The notes beneath the pieces were generated by a model. It was given only the letters and a program-made list of their open reading frames with translations. It was not told where the DNA came from and did no database searches. Below, piece after piece: positions 45,027-54,569 of a stretch of 59,291 nt of DNA. Numbering within the stretch: the stretch's first letter is position 1; every line of letters begins with the position of its first letter. The stretch is from Aurantiacibacter xanthus (GTDB lineage Bacteria; Pseudomonadota; Alphaproteobacteria; Sphingomonadales; Sphingomonadaceae), in contig NZ_QXFM01000144.1 of NCBI RefSeq assembly GCF_003584015.1, positions 120,985 to 180,275 on the forward strand, in the 5' to 3' direction. A program made the translations under genes and the position numbers.

Positions 45027-48000
45027 GGCCGATCAAACTGACCATCAGCGCTTTCGGCCCTTACGGCGGGGTCGAGACCATCGATTTTCGCGAAGCCACG
45101 GACGCCGGTCTCTTCGGAATCTATGGACCAACCGGATCGGGTAAGTCGTCGATCTTCAGCGCGATCGCCTTTGCCCTGTTTGGCGAAGGCGCGAAAGAAG
45201 AGCAGGGCATTGGCACGATGCGCTCGGATTTCGCACCGGAGGCACTACTGACCGAGGTCAGCCTGCAATTCGAACTCGGTGACAAACGATATTTCGTCCG
45301 GCGCATCCCCGATCAGGCTCGCCCCAAGAGCCGAGGGGAAGGACAGACTATGCAGGCACATGCGGCATGGCTGTTCGACGTGTCGGAAATCGCTGTCGAC
45401 GATGTCAGTCCGGATTGTTGCGGCACCCCGATCGCCGAACGCAAAGTCAGCGATGTTGTGAGGCATATTGAAGAGCTGCTTGGCTATGGCGCGCAGCAGT
45501 TTCGCCAGATTGTTCTGCTGCCTCAGGGCCGGTTCGAGCGATTCCTGGTCTCGAACAGTAAGGACCGGCTCGAAATCCTGCGCGAACTGTTTGACGTATC
45601 ACTCTACCGGAGGCTCACGGAGAAGCTCAAGGCAGATGCTGCGAACGTCCGGCGCGAGATCGAGGATGGCTATCGATTGAACGGGCAGCGGCTCCAAGCC
45701 GAAGGCTTTGCCAGCTCAGATGAACTCGGCACCGGCATCGCGTCAGCACTCGATCGATATGAATTGAGCCGACTGACTGTGGCTGAAACAACTGCGGCAC
45801 TCAACGCTGCGAACAGCGCATTTGCTGCAGCCCAGGCCCAGGAGAGATTGTTTGGCGAGGTGGACGCAGCAGATGCAGCCTTGAAGGTGCTCGATGGCGA
45901 AATCACCGAATTCGAGACCATGCGTGGCCGCAAATCCAGGGCCGAGCTGGCGCGCCGGATGGCAGATCTCGATAACAGCCTTGCTGACGCTCGCTCGCGC
46001 CATGCCGCAGCCGAAACTGCACTGGCCAAAGCCGCGGGAGAGGCAACGCGGGCACGCGACGCTGCATTGGCGGCTACTGTGAAACTGGATGATCTCCGGT
46101 CCCGCGAGCACGAACTCGATGGCCTGGCCCGGAAGATCGATGAACTGGATCGGCACAAGCAGGTTCTGGTCGATTCTTCAGAGCGGCACAGGCAGCATGA
46201 AAATGCCCTCAGTGCGCTGAACGGAGCCAAGCAGGCGCATGAGCAAGCAGCTTCCGACCATCAGAAGGCCGAGCAGAGCTTCGATGAGAAGTCTTACTCA
46301 CACGCGGTTGCACAGAGGAACACCGTCGAGCGGCAGCGATTGATCGGTGAGCGAGACAAGCTGAAGCGTGAACTGGACAGTGCAGGTGCCCATCTTCGTG
46401 CAAGCGAGGCCGCGGAACAGGCACAGGCCGATTTCGAAGCAGCCTCGACAGCCGCTTTGGATGCGCAAGCCCGCCATCGTAGTGCGGAGGAAGATGAAAC
46501 CGCACGCGAGCATGAATTCATTTCTGCGCAAGCCAGCATCCTCGCTGAGCGACTGGAAGATGGTATGCCCTGCCCGGTTTGCGGTGCCGCCGATCATCCC
46601 CAGCCAGCTCAAGGGGCAGGCGATGCAGCGCTGCTTGAGAAGGCGTGGCGAGGCGCCCAGTCCGCTTCCATCGCGGCGGCAAAGCTTGATCGCGAGGCGC
46701 AATCACGCGTCAGTTCGGCAACAGCAACCCTGGAGGCGCGCCGGGCAACAATTTCCGATCTTCCGGTGCCCCGGCGCGGCATGGACGAGATCGACACTGA
46801 CTATCGGCTGGCTGTCGAGGCAATCGAGGAACTCGGTGAAATTGCCGATGTCACGCTTCTCGCGAAGGAAGTTGAGGAACTGCGTGAGCGAAAGCTTACG
46901 ACAACCACCAAGCTCCAGCAGGCCAATTCCGCTCTGAGCGAAACAACGACTGCCGAAGCCGTTGCCCGCCAGGCTTATGCGGACCGCATCGCGTCGGTCC
47001 CGGAGGAGTTGCGGGCCCCTGCTGCGCTGCGGGCCGCGATTGAAGCCACGACTGGTGAACTTGATCTGCGCAAGAAGGCGATCGCCGACGCAATCGCGCA
47101 ACAACAGAGTGACCAAGCCGCGCAGATCAAAGCCGAAGCGGCCAAGCAGAGCGCGCAGGTCTCGCTCAAGGACTGCGCGGACGACGTCGCGAGAAAGCAG
47201 GCCGGATTTGAGAGTCGCCTCGTCGAACTCGACATCTCCGAGGCGGTCTATCGCTCTGCCATTCCCGACATCGAATTGATTGGAGAGCTGGAGGAGGCGA
47301 TTGCCAAATTCGACAAGGAACTGGCGGGAGCGCGGGGGCGACTGTCAGCAGCAAGGAATGCCGTTGGTAGCGCCCAGCGGCCCAGCCTGGAGCCATTTCG
47401 TCTCAACTGTGCTCAAGCGCAGGCAGCAGCCGATGAGGCTGCAAGGAACAGTGCTGGAGCAAGGCAGAAGCATCAATCGCTTGTCGATCTGCAAACGAGC
47501 CTGGCTGATGAATTGAAGAATCTGCAGAATCTCGAGCAAAGTTCTGGCTCGCTGCGCGGTCTGGCCGAAGCCTTTGACGGGCAGAACGAGCTACGCACTA
47601 CCCTTGAGACCTTTGCCATTGGCGCGATGTTTGATCAGGTTCTTGAAGCCGCAAATCTGAGGCTCGATCCCATGACTGGTGGTCGATATCGTTTCGAACG
47701 CGACACCGTCAGTGTCGGTGGGCGGTCGAAGCGGGGTCTCGACGTGCGGGTTCACGACATCGAGACTGGTCGGGCCCGCGAAATCATTACCCTGTCTGGC
47801 GGCGAAACCTTCATTGCAGCCCTGTCGCTGGCTTTGGGGCTTTCTGACATCGTGGAAATGACCAATGGAGCCATAAGGCTGGATACGATTTTCATCGACG
47901 AGGGCTTTGGCAGCCTCGACACGGAAAATGACGCTGGCACGCTGGATCAGGTCCTGCAGGTCCTCCAGAACATCGTAGGTGAGCGACGCGCCGTAGGACT

Positions 48001-48097
48001 GATTTCTCATGTGCCGTTGGTCCAGCAGGCAGTCCCCAACGGCTTCACCGTGCGTAAGGGTGTAAATGGCAGCCAGATCGAGGCTCGGCTAGGCTGA
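45023..48097 (+). CDS. sbcC: Exonuclease subunit SbcC (Rad50-like)
   Basis: 1024 residues, full length. Walker A GPTGSGKSS (about 34-42), Q-loop LLPQGRFERFL, two long coiled-coil arms, a zinc hook CPVC near residue 515, ABC signature LSGGETF near 925, and Walker B LDTIFIDEGFGSLD. It is the ATPase and DNA-clamp partner of SbcD. Confidence 0.93.
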   Translation: MRPIKLTISAFGPYGGVETIDFREATDAGLFGIYGPTGSGKSSIFSAIAFALFGEGAKEEQGIGTMRSDFAPEALLTEVSLQFELGDKRYFVRRIPDQARPKSRGEGQTMQAHAAWLFDVSEIAVDDVSPDCCGTPIAERKVSDVVRHIEELLGYGAQQFRQIVLLPQGRFERFLVSNSKDRLEILRELFDVSLYRRLTEKLKADAANVRREIEDGYRLNGQRLQAEGFASSDELGTGIASALDRYELSRLTVAETTAALNAANSAFAAAQAQERLFGEVDAADAALKVLDGEITEFETMRGRKSRAELARRMADLDNSLADARSRHAAAETALAKAAGEATRARDAALAATVKLDDLRSREHELDGLARKIDELDRHKQVLVDSSERHRQHENALSALNGAKQAHEQAASDHQKAEQSFDEKSYSHAVAQRNTVERQRLIGERDKLKRELDSAGAHLRASEAAEQAQADFEAASTAALDAQARHRSAEEDETAREHEFISAQASILAERLEDGMPCPVCGAADHPQPAQGAGDAALLEKAWRGAQSASIAAAKLDREAQSRVSSATATLEARRATISDLPVPRRGMDEIDTDYRLAVEAIEELGEIADVTLLAKEVEELRERKLTTTTKLQQANSALSETTTAEAVARQAYADRIASVPEELRAPAALRAAIEATTGELDLRKKAIADAIAQQQSDQAAQIKAEAAKQSAQVSLKDCADDVARKQAGFESRLVELDISEAVYRSAIPDIELIGELEEAIAKFDKELAGARGRLSAARNAVGSAQRPSLEPFRLNCAQAQAAADEAARNSAGARQKHQSLVDLQTSLADELKNLQNLEQSSGSLRGLAEAFDGQNELRTTLETFAIGAMFDQVLEAANLRLDPMTGGRYRFERDTVSVGGRSKRGLDVRVHDIETGRAREIITLSGGETFIAALSLALGLSDIVEMTNGAIRLDTIFIDEGFGSLDTENDAGTLDQVLQVLQNIVGERRAVGLISHVPLVQQAVPNGFTVRKGVNGSQIEARLG

Positions 48098-48141
48098 TTG
48101 CCCAATATCCGTCAATTATTATACAACTGAAATAAAGGTGA

Positions 48142-48372
48142 ATGATGGAACCTTATCGAGATTGGGATAATGATTCAGGCGTTCGAGCCTTTGAGATTTC
48201 TGAAGGTCAAATCGACATTCAATTCAAAACCGGAGCAGTTTACCGATATACATCTTCCTCAGTCGGGTCGATAAACTTCAACCAATTGGTGGATCTTGCG
48301 CGGGCCGGTGAAGGACTGAACTCTTTTATAAATCGAGTTGTGAGGAAACTCTATTCAGCAAGGCTGCGCTAG
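48142..48372 (+). CDS. KTSC-type small protein
   Basis: 76 residues. The pattern of a short beta-rich half (IDIQFKTGAVYRYTSSS) and a helix plus FINRVVRKLY resembles the KTSC domain, found alone or fused to nucleic-acid enzymes. GGTGA precedes an ATGATG start. It follows sbcC by 44 bp and may be part of that operon. Confidence 0.65.
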   Translation: MMEPYRDWDNDSGVRAFEISEGQIDIQFKTGAVYRYTSSSVGSINFNQLVDLARAGEGLNSFINRVVRKLYSARLR

Positions 48373-48599
48373 AGCCTCACATACAGAACCGGCATCAGTT
48401 CCGCGATGCATAGAACAAATATCGAACAATAGCGGCAGGGCAGGAAGAGTGGGTCTACCAATACAAATGAATAGTCCATTTTGGAAAGAATACGCGGCGG
48501 ACACGATTGCTGGCAGGTGCCAGGCTGCGTCAGGACACGAAGAGAGGCATGCCCAAGCGTAAGCGCGGGCAAGGCATCATTGGAAGAAGCGAGGGGAAG

Positions 48600-51242
48600 A
48601 TGGCGACGGAGCCGATAGACGACATCGAGGATTGGTCGAAGAAACTTGCCCCGTGGCGGCAAGACACCTTGCGCCGGCTCGCAATAAGCACCGATTTGAC
48701 CGACGGCGATCTCGACGAACTGCTGGCAATGATCAAGCAAGCGGCAGGGTTCAACCTCGCAAACCCAGCTGCCACGCCAGAGCCCTTCGTGAAGGCGCAT
48801 TTCGGCGGGGGCAAGCAGAAACCCGTGGTGCTCAAGGGCATCGCCAATGTTGAAAACGTCAACCGGCTTGTCCCGAAGGCGGGGCTCGCTTTTTGTCCAA
48901 CTGCGCTGACGGTCATCTACGGCCGCAACGGCAGCGGCAAAAGTGGTTTCGTGCGAATCCTGCGGACCGCTTGCCGAACCCGGGTGGAAAAGGCGGATAA
49001 GCTCAAGGTACTCTCCGACGTCTATGGCGGCAGTACGGGGCCGCAAGCCGCCGACATCATCATCGATGAGGGCAGCGGAGACGCTCCGATTGCGTGGACG
49101 AGCGGCATGACCGCCCGGCCCGAGCTCATGCAAGTTGCGGTGTTCGATACTTTATCGGCGCAGCTCTATGTCGATGGCGGCAACCAGATCCGCTATCTGC
49201 CCTTCGGCCTCGCCCTGCCACACCGGCTCAACGCGGTATGCCTCAAGCTGAAGGAGCGTATCGATGCCGAACGGGCGACGGCAGTCGGCAACAAGGTCAG
49301 CCTGACCGCCATTGCTTTTCCGCTGCAACGCAACACCAAGGCGCAGACGTTCGACCGAATGCTAACCAAGACTACCAACGATGCCAAGATCGACGAGGCG
49401 GCGACATTTGCGCCTAGCGATCAGGAGCGCCTCGACGAGATCATCGCGGTCCTCTCGGCCGGCGCCTCGGCTGTCGCCGATCTCAATGCGCTCATCGGAT
49501 GGGTCGACGCGATCGCCAGCGAATGCGAGACAGCGGCGACCGCCTATGCGGACGCTTCGCTGGCGACCTTCACCAACCTACGCGAAACCGCCGTAACCGC
49601 GCGCAAGACGGCCCAGTTGTCGGCGGGCGCGCTGTTCACCGACGAACCGCTGCCGGGAGTGGGTTGCGAAACCTGGCGGGCGCTGTGGAACGCGGCGCGC
49701 GACTATTCGGTGAGCGAAGCCTATGTCGGTTCGGACTTTCCGGTCTTGGCCAGCGGTACCAGCCCGGCGGCCTGCGTGCTGTGCCAGCAACCGCTGCTCG
49801 ATGATGGCGCGCAGCGGATGCAGCGCTTCCAGAAATATATGGACGACACGCTCGATGTCGCCGCCACCAAGGCGGAGAAGGCGCGCGAGGATGCCGCTGC
49901 GGCGCTCGCGCCGCTGACGCAATTGCGCGCAGAAGGATTTACCGATCGGGTCGAACAGGTCCGGCAGCGTGATGCCGATCTCGCCGACGCCGTCGCGAGT
50001 TTCCAGGCCGCTGTGATCCAGCGGCGAACTGATGCCGCCGCAAGACTGGCGGGCGAGGACAGCGTACCCGTTCCGGCGTTCACCTCTCCGCATATCGAAT
50101 TGAAGGCGCTGGGGCAGAAGCTGCGCGATGAGAAGGAGTCGCTCGCGAAGGCTGGCGAGGCTGATGAGCGCGACAAACTGACCAGCGAGAAGGCCGAACT
50201 GGAGGACAAGAAAATCCTCGCCGCCAATCGCGCAAAACTCGTCACGCGGCGCGATCTGCTGGTCACCGACGCCGCCTACGACAAAGCGCTTGGCGAAGTG
50301 CAAACCAGGGGCATCACGCAACGCGCGAACGAACTGGTCGACACGCATCTGACCTCGGCGGTTATCACTCAGTTTGACGCCGAGCGCGAGCGGTTCGACA
50401 TCATGCACTTGAAAGTCGGTCTTTCGCGCAAAAGTGGCCAGACCAAGGCAGAATTCGAAATCGATCCGCAAACCAAGCTCACGAAGGTGACCTCGGAAAT
50501 TCTCAGTGAAGGCGAACAGCGAGCACTCGCGCTGGCGGGGTTTCTCACCGAAGTGGCGCTAACCGATGGCTCCGGCCCGATCGTCGTCGACGATCCGGTG
50601 TCCTCGCTCGACCGTGATCGCAGTGCGCGGGTTGCCGAACGGCTCGCCGAAGAGGCCTGTGAGCGCCAGGTGATCGTGTTCACCCATGACATCATCTTCT
50701 TCAATGAGCTGTGCACTGCAGCCGAAAATCGGGGCATCGAGCCAGTGACGATTGCGCTGTTCGGCGACAAGGACGCGGCGGGCAAGATTGACCCTGCAGG
50801 CATGGTCTGGAAAGGCCTCAACGTCGCCAAGCGCATCGGCAAGATCAAGAACGACTTCGCGCCGCTGCCCAAACTGCTCGCGACCAGTCCGGCCGAATAT
50901 GAATACAAGGTCAAGCACCTCTATGGGCGTTTGCGCGACACGTACGAACGCGCGGTCGAGGAGGTGATCTTCCGCGACATCGTGCGCCGCGGCACCGACG
51001 TTATACAGACGCAGCTGTTGCGCTATGTGACGTTGTCTGACGCGCTCGCCATTCGATTCCATGAGGGAATGACGAAAGCCAATACGCACAGTCACGACAA
51101 TCCGGCTGCGGACACGGTCCCTGTCCCCAAGCCAGATGAATTCTTGGCAGACATCTCGGCGCTGGAGAAACTCGTCGAGGACCTTAAGACTGAAAGTCAG
51201 GTAGCGGAGGCAGCGAGACCGCAGATGAAACCAAAAAAATAG
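48600..51242 (+). CDS. Rad50/RloC-like AAA ATPase with CxxC hook
   Basis: 880 residues. Walker A YGRNGSGKSG lies at about 107-116, followed by an interrupted ATPase with coiled coils and a CVLCQQPL zinc-hook motif near residue 405. The C-terminal half has an SEGEQRALALAGFL signature and IVVDDPVSSLDRD (Walker B/D-loop). The distal RDTYERAVEEVIFRDIVRR to HSHDNPAAD segment recurs in AAA_13-type defence ATPases such as RloC relatives; no known nuclease motif is evident. The start is ATG 48600 with GAGGGGAAG upstream. It is probably an antiphage or DNA-sensing protein. Confidence 0.75.
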   Translation: MATEPIDDIEDWSKKLAPWRQDTLRRLAISTDLTDGDLDELLAMIKQAAGFNLANPAATPEPFVKAHFGGGKQKPVVLKGIANVENVNRLVPKAGLAFCPTALTVIYGRNGSGKSGFVRILRTACRTRVEKADKLKVLSDVYGGSTGPQAADIIIDEGSGDAPIAWTSGMTARPELMQVAVFDTLSAQLYVDGGNQIRYLPFGLALPHRLNAVCLKLKERIDAERATAVGNKVSLTAIAFPLQRNTKAQTFDRMLTKTTNDAKIDEAATFAPSDQERLDEIIAVLSAGASAVADLNALIGWVDAIASECETAATAYADASLATFTNLRETAVTARKTAQLSAGALFTDEPLPGVGCETWRALWNAARDYSVSEAYVGSDFPVLASGTSPAACVLCQQPLLDDGAQRMQRFQKYMDDTLDVAATKAEKAREDAAAALAPLTQLRAEGFTDRVEQVRQRDADLADAVASFQAAVIQRRTDAAARLAGEDSVPVPAFTSPHIELKALGQKLRDEKESLAKAGEADERDKLTSEKAELEDKKILAANRAKLVTRRDLLVTDAAYDKALGEVQTRGITQRANELVDTHLTSAVITQFDAERERFDIMHLKVGLSRKSGQTKAEFEIDPQTKLTKVTSEILSEGEQRALALAGFLTEVALTDGSGPIVVDDPVSSLDRDRSARVAERLAEEACERQVIVFTHDIIFFNELCTAAENRGIEPVTIALFGDKDAAGKIDPAGMVWKGLNVAKRIGKIKNDFAPLPKLLATSPAEYEYKVKHLYGRLRDTYERAVEEVIFRDIVRRGTDVIQTQLLRYVTLSDALAIRFHEGMTKANTHSHDNPAADTVPVPKPDEFLADISALEKLVEDLKTESQVAEAARPQMKPKK

Positions 51243-51614
51243 CCAGATAAACTTGATGCGTTCGTTCGTGTTCGCCCTGAGCTCGACAAGTCTGGGGCTG
51301 TTCGGATCGGATCTCGTCGAGCTTAGCGGAACGGGCTACCTAGGCGAGCTCACCTACAAAGGGGTTGCGACTACTTTGGGGATCGCGTTCACGCTTCGAA
51401 ATGGCTTCAATTGAGGCGCGAAGCTGACTTGCTAGCTCGCCGTGGGGAGCGTCCGCCATCCCAATCTGCTCTCCCAGAAGCTGCCTGTCCGGACAGTCCC
51501 CCATTGCTGCCGTTCGACAATGGTAGATACGATGTCCGCTCTCGGGAAAACGGTCAGAGGGGTTGAACGACTTAGATGAGGGCGCAAAGCCGTCAGTCCA
51601 GGCCGCGCATTCCC
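51243..51614. other. Junction between cargo and the mobilisation genes
   Basis: 372 bp with only one weak frame (51340-51618, listed separately). GAGCTCGACAAG at 51280-51291 and CTCGTCGAGCTTAG at 51314-51327 form an imperfect inverted pair, REP-like. This is one edge of the cargo segment. Confidence 0.35.
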
Positions 51615-51618
51615 TCAA
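51340..51618 (-). CDS. Possible small protein after traI
   Basis: Up to 92 residues from a TTG that overlaps the traI stop by 4 bp. Only the C-terminal part (MADAPHGELASQLRASIEAI...) looks protein-like, and a shorter start with GGGAGAG upstream is possible. No family recognised. It may be a remnant. Confidence 0.3.
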   Translation of the reverse strand: MRECAAWTDGFAPSSKSFNPSDRFPESGHRIYHCRTAAMGDCPDRQLLGEQIGMADAPHGELASQLRASIEAISKRERDPQSSRNPFVGELA

Positions 51619-54524
51619 ATTCCAAAGTCCATTGATCGACTGCGCTCCTTGGTGAGTTCCTGTTCGGAAACCTTGGGGTCTTTTTCAGCCATCGCCTTAC
51701 GCGTCCCCGCCTGAGCAGCCGCCGTCAAGCGCTTGGTCACCTCGAGAGCCGATGATTTCTCCCCCTTGTTCTTCGAGACGGCGGCACCGAGCCTTGTGGC
51801 GCTGTCAGCCACCAGCGTCAGGTGATCGCGAAGGCGTGTGACGGTGACCAAGAATGTCTTCTGGTTGGCAAGGTTGCGCTCGCGGCTGTCCATCACGGCA
51901 ATGCCGCGGTCTGATGTGAGGCCCTGCGCCATGTGGGCATTGAGCGCGTAGGCAAGATCAAGGCGCTTCAGCATCGGATCGTCTTTGCCGAGCCTGTGCT
52001 CCACACCCTTGGTAGTCTCGACAGTGATGCGGTCGCCGTCGATCTGAACAACGCGCGCCCGGTCGGCATTGAAAAGCCCGCGCCGATGATTGTTCCTGGT
52101 CCAGCGAATGCGATCGCCCTGGTGGATCTCGAGCTTGCGCCGGTCGAACAGGGCCAGGTTGTCGTCCTTTCCCATTCGGCCGATGCGCGACGGCTTGAGC
52201 TGGTGCAGCTTGCCCTGCCTGTCCTCGAGTTCGACGGAGACCTTCCGGTCATCCACCTTGCGCACAGTATATTCGCCCCGCTTGAGACCAAGCGCGCGCT
52301 CGAGTTTTGCAACCTCGAGAACCATACCAGGTTTGTAGGCGGCAAGGTAGCGCAGCTCCTCCCGCGTGAGATTGGCACGGTCGAGGACGTCGAGCTGGAG
52401 CTTCTCCGGGCCGATCTCACCATTGGCGGCAAGGCCGGTCTGGACAGCCTGGTTGACGGCGGCACGGATCTTCCGTCCCGAGGCATAGATCGCGGTCCTC
52501 TCCCTTTCTTCCGGCGATAGCGACAGCCAGCGCTCAGCAGCGACTATCGCTCCATCGCCCTTGGCTTCGACCGTGTTGCCCTTGAGGTGGTCGAGTGCCG
52601 TGCGAACCAGTCCCGCCTGCGCAGCCGCCTGTGCCTCGCGCAGGAGCGGATCGCGTCCGCGCAAATTGGTGTTCATTTGGGCCTGCGCAATTCCTCCCTG
52701 TTGCAGGAGGTCGAAAGGCTTGCCGGCATCAACCGCACCCAGTTGCTTGCGATCGCCCATCAGGACAAGCCGCTGGGCACCGCCGCGATTGGCGATGCGG
52801 ACAAGCTGCTCCTTGTCGGCATTCGAGACCATCGAGGCCTCGTCGACGATAAGAACACTGCCGCCCAGTTCCTTGCTCGCCTCACGATCAAGACCTGACC
52901 GTCCCTCCCCCTCGCTGATCGGTCCCCAGCGCTTGAGGAAGCTTGCGAGGGTCTGCGCCTCAATTCCCGTGTCGCGTTCGAGCATCTGCACCAGCGTGTT
53001 CTGCACCGAGAGACCGAGCACCTTGTGACCTTCTTCGCGCAGCACATCGGCGACAGGTTTGAGCACGCTCGACTTGCCCGCACCGGCAACGCCCTGCACA
53101 GCCACAGTGCGATCGCGCGAAGTCAGGATAAGCCGAGCTGCGCCGAGCTGGCCTTCGTTCAGCTTGAAGCCCTGATTGATAAGAGCCGATGCCTGGACAC
53201 TGGCGTCGGCGTGACGCTCGGTGAGGATGGGTTCGACCGCGCCCTTGCCTGCATTTGCCCAAGCGAGGATGCGCGCCTCGCGCTCGACTTCTTCGCGGCT
53301 GGCCAGCCAGCCCTTGTGCTTGCCCTTGCCCCGCAACAACTGCCCCGAACGAACCAGCGAGCGCACCGCTTTCTCGACATGCCCGATGGTCGTGGGAAGG
53401 CCAAAATCGAGCGCTGCCTTGTACAGGTCTTCGCGCGCAAACCCCGCCTCGCGCTGCGACAGGTGGCGCACGGCAAATGCCACGGCTTGGGCCGCCGCAA
53501 TCTCCTGAGGCCCCCGCTTGAGGACATGGTCGGGAACCAGCGGATCGCGTTCTTTCCCTTTGATGCGTTCGGCAAAGTCCTTGAGCAGCGCCAGGCCCCG
53601 CTCGACCAGATTGGGCACTTTTGCATCGGCAGCTTCGCGCTCGCTGGCCCTTGTCTTTGCGGTATCGACCAGTCGCGGAAGATCGAGACCGACAGTCTGC
53701 GCAGCCGCCTGCCATTGCTCGCCCAGGACCGTGCGATCCTCGATTGGCTGCTTGGGCGAACGCGTGGCAAGGGCCGCGATCTTGCCTGCTTCCAGCCCCG
53801 GACCACGGCGCGCTTCAAGCACTTCCTTCCGCCGCGATGAGAAGACCATCACCTGCTCGCGCGTAATCCCGCGGGCCTCGAAATTTCCGTGCTTGCCGAC
53901 CGGTCCGGGCTCGTAGCCGAGCTTCTCGACCGCAATCCGGAAGCGCGCCATCGCCATGGAATTGAGGAGAGTGCCGAGCGCAAAGAGCTTGTCGTTCTTG
54001 AGCGTGCGCCACTTGCCATCGGACCCTCGTGTCACATTGGCGACGACCGCGTGGAAATGCAGGTTGGGCTCCTGGTTGCGGTTGGTGTCGTGCTGGAAGA
54101 GGCCGATGGCGAGATTGCCGGTGGCCACGGTCTTGACCTTGCCGCGTTCGACAAGGCGCGTTTCAGCAGCATTCTTTTCGGCCCATTTGAGCGCCTCGGT
54201 CACCGCCTCGCGGTAGGCAGCAACGATCCGCTCGTCCTTGCCGACCAACGCCAGCAGCGACCAGCTCTTGGGCAGCGAGAAGGTTAGATCCGTGCCCGGC
54301 CGATGCGCCTGACCGGGATTGCCGACGCTCGTTCCATCGGGGAGCTCACCGCGCAACAAGGCATCGAATTGCATGGTCTCGACGACCCCTGACAAACCGA
54401 GTGATTTCGCGCCTTCGCCGACCCATTGCCCGGACCGATCGGCATCGGCCCGGGCATAGTAATTATCGTCAGCAAAGTAGCTGGCGGCAGCAGAGGGCGA
54501 TCGCACATTGGCAATTGAGAGCAT
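51615..54524 (-). CDS. traI: MobF relaxase-helicase TraI (TrwC-sized)
   Basis: 969 residues. The N-terminal relaxase has candidate catalytic tyrosines Y16, Y22 and Y23 and the HUH metal motif NLHFHAVVANV. A RecD-like helicase follows with GVAGAGKSS (Walker A, about 475-483), LIVDEASMVSN, LMGDRKQLGAVDAG, and a late TVTRLRDHLTLVAD. Its length is that of R388 TrwC (about 966), not F TraI (about 1756). It nicks oriT, stays bound to the 5' end and unwinds the strand to be transferred. It lies downstream of traD on the same strand. Confidence 0.92.
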   Translation of the reverse strand: MLSIANVRSPSAAASYFADDNYYARADADRSGQWVGEGAKSLGLSGVVETMQFDALLRGELPDGTSVGNPGQAHRPGTDLTFSLPKSWSLLALVGKDERIVAAYREAVTEALKWAEKNAAETRLVERGKVKTVATGNLAIGLFQHDTNRNQEPNLHFHAVVANVTRGSDGKWRTLKNDKLFALGTLLNSMAMARFRIAVEKLGYEPGPVGKHGNFEARGITREQVMVFSSRRKEVLEARRGPGLEAGKIAALATRSPKQPIEDRTVLGEQWQAAAQTVGLDLPRLVDTAKTRASEREAADAKVPNLVERGLALLKDFAERIKGKERDPLVPDHVLKRGPQEIAAAQAVAFAVRHLSQREAGFAREDLYKAALDFGLPTTIGHVEKAVRSLVRSGQLLRGKGKHKGWLASREEVEREARILAWANAGKGAVEPILTERHADASVQASALINQGFKLNEGQLGAARLILTSRDRTVAVQGVAGAGKSSVLKPVADVLREEGHKVLGLSVQNTLVQMLERDTGIEAQTLASFLKRWGPISEGEGRSGLDREASKELGGSVLIVDEASMVSNADKEQLVRIANRGGAQRLVLMGDRKQLGAVDAGKPFDLLQQGGIAQAQMNTNLRGRDPLLREAQAAAQAGLVRTALDHLKGNTVEAKGDGAIVAAERWLSLSPEERERTAIYASGRKIRAAVNQAVQTGLAANGEIGPEKLQLDVLDRANLTREELRYLAAYKPGMVLEVAKLERALGLKRGEYTVRKVDDRKVSVELEDRQGKLHQLKPSRIGRMGKDDNLALFDRRKLEIHQGDRIRWTRNNHRRGLFNADRARVVQIDGDRITVETTKGVEHRLGKDDPMLKRLDLAYALNAHMAQGLTSDRGIAVMDSRERNLANQKTFLVTVTRLRDHLTLVADSATRLGAAVSKNKGEKSSALEVTKRLTAAAQAGTRKAMAEKDPKVSEQELTKERSRSMDFGI

Positions 54525-54569
54525 TGCCCTAGACCTCCAACGAGCCCGCTGCTGGCACGTGCCCGCACA

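Noticed and set aside
48116-48128. TTGTATAAT on the minus strand upstream of the KTSC gene
   Set aside because: Shares only nine bases with the catabolic boxes and points away from the gene; it may be chance, and it limits confidence in the regulon.
51280-51340. REP-like inverted sequence after the ATPase gene
   Set aside because: Imperfect, single copy here, so it cannot be called a repeat element from this window alone.
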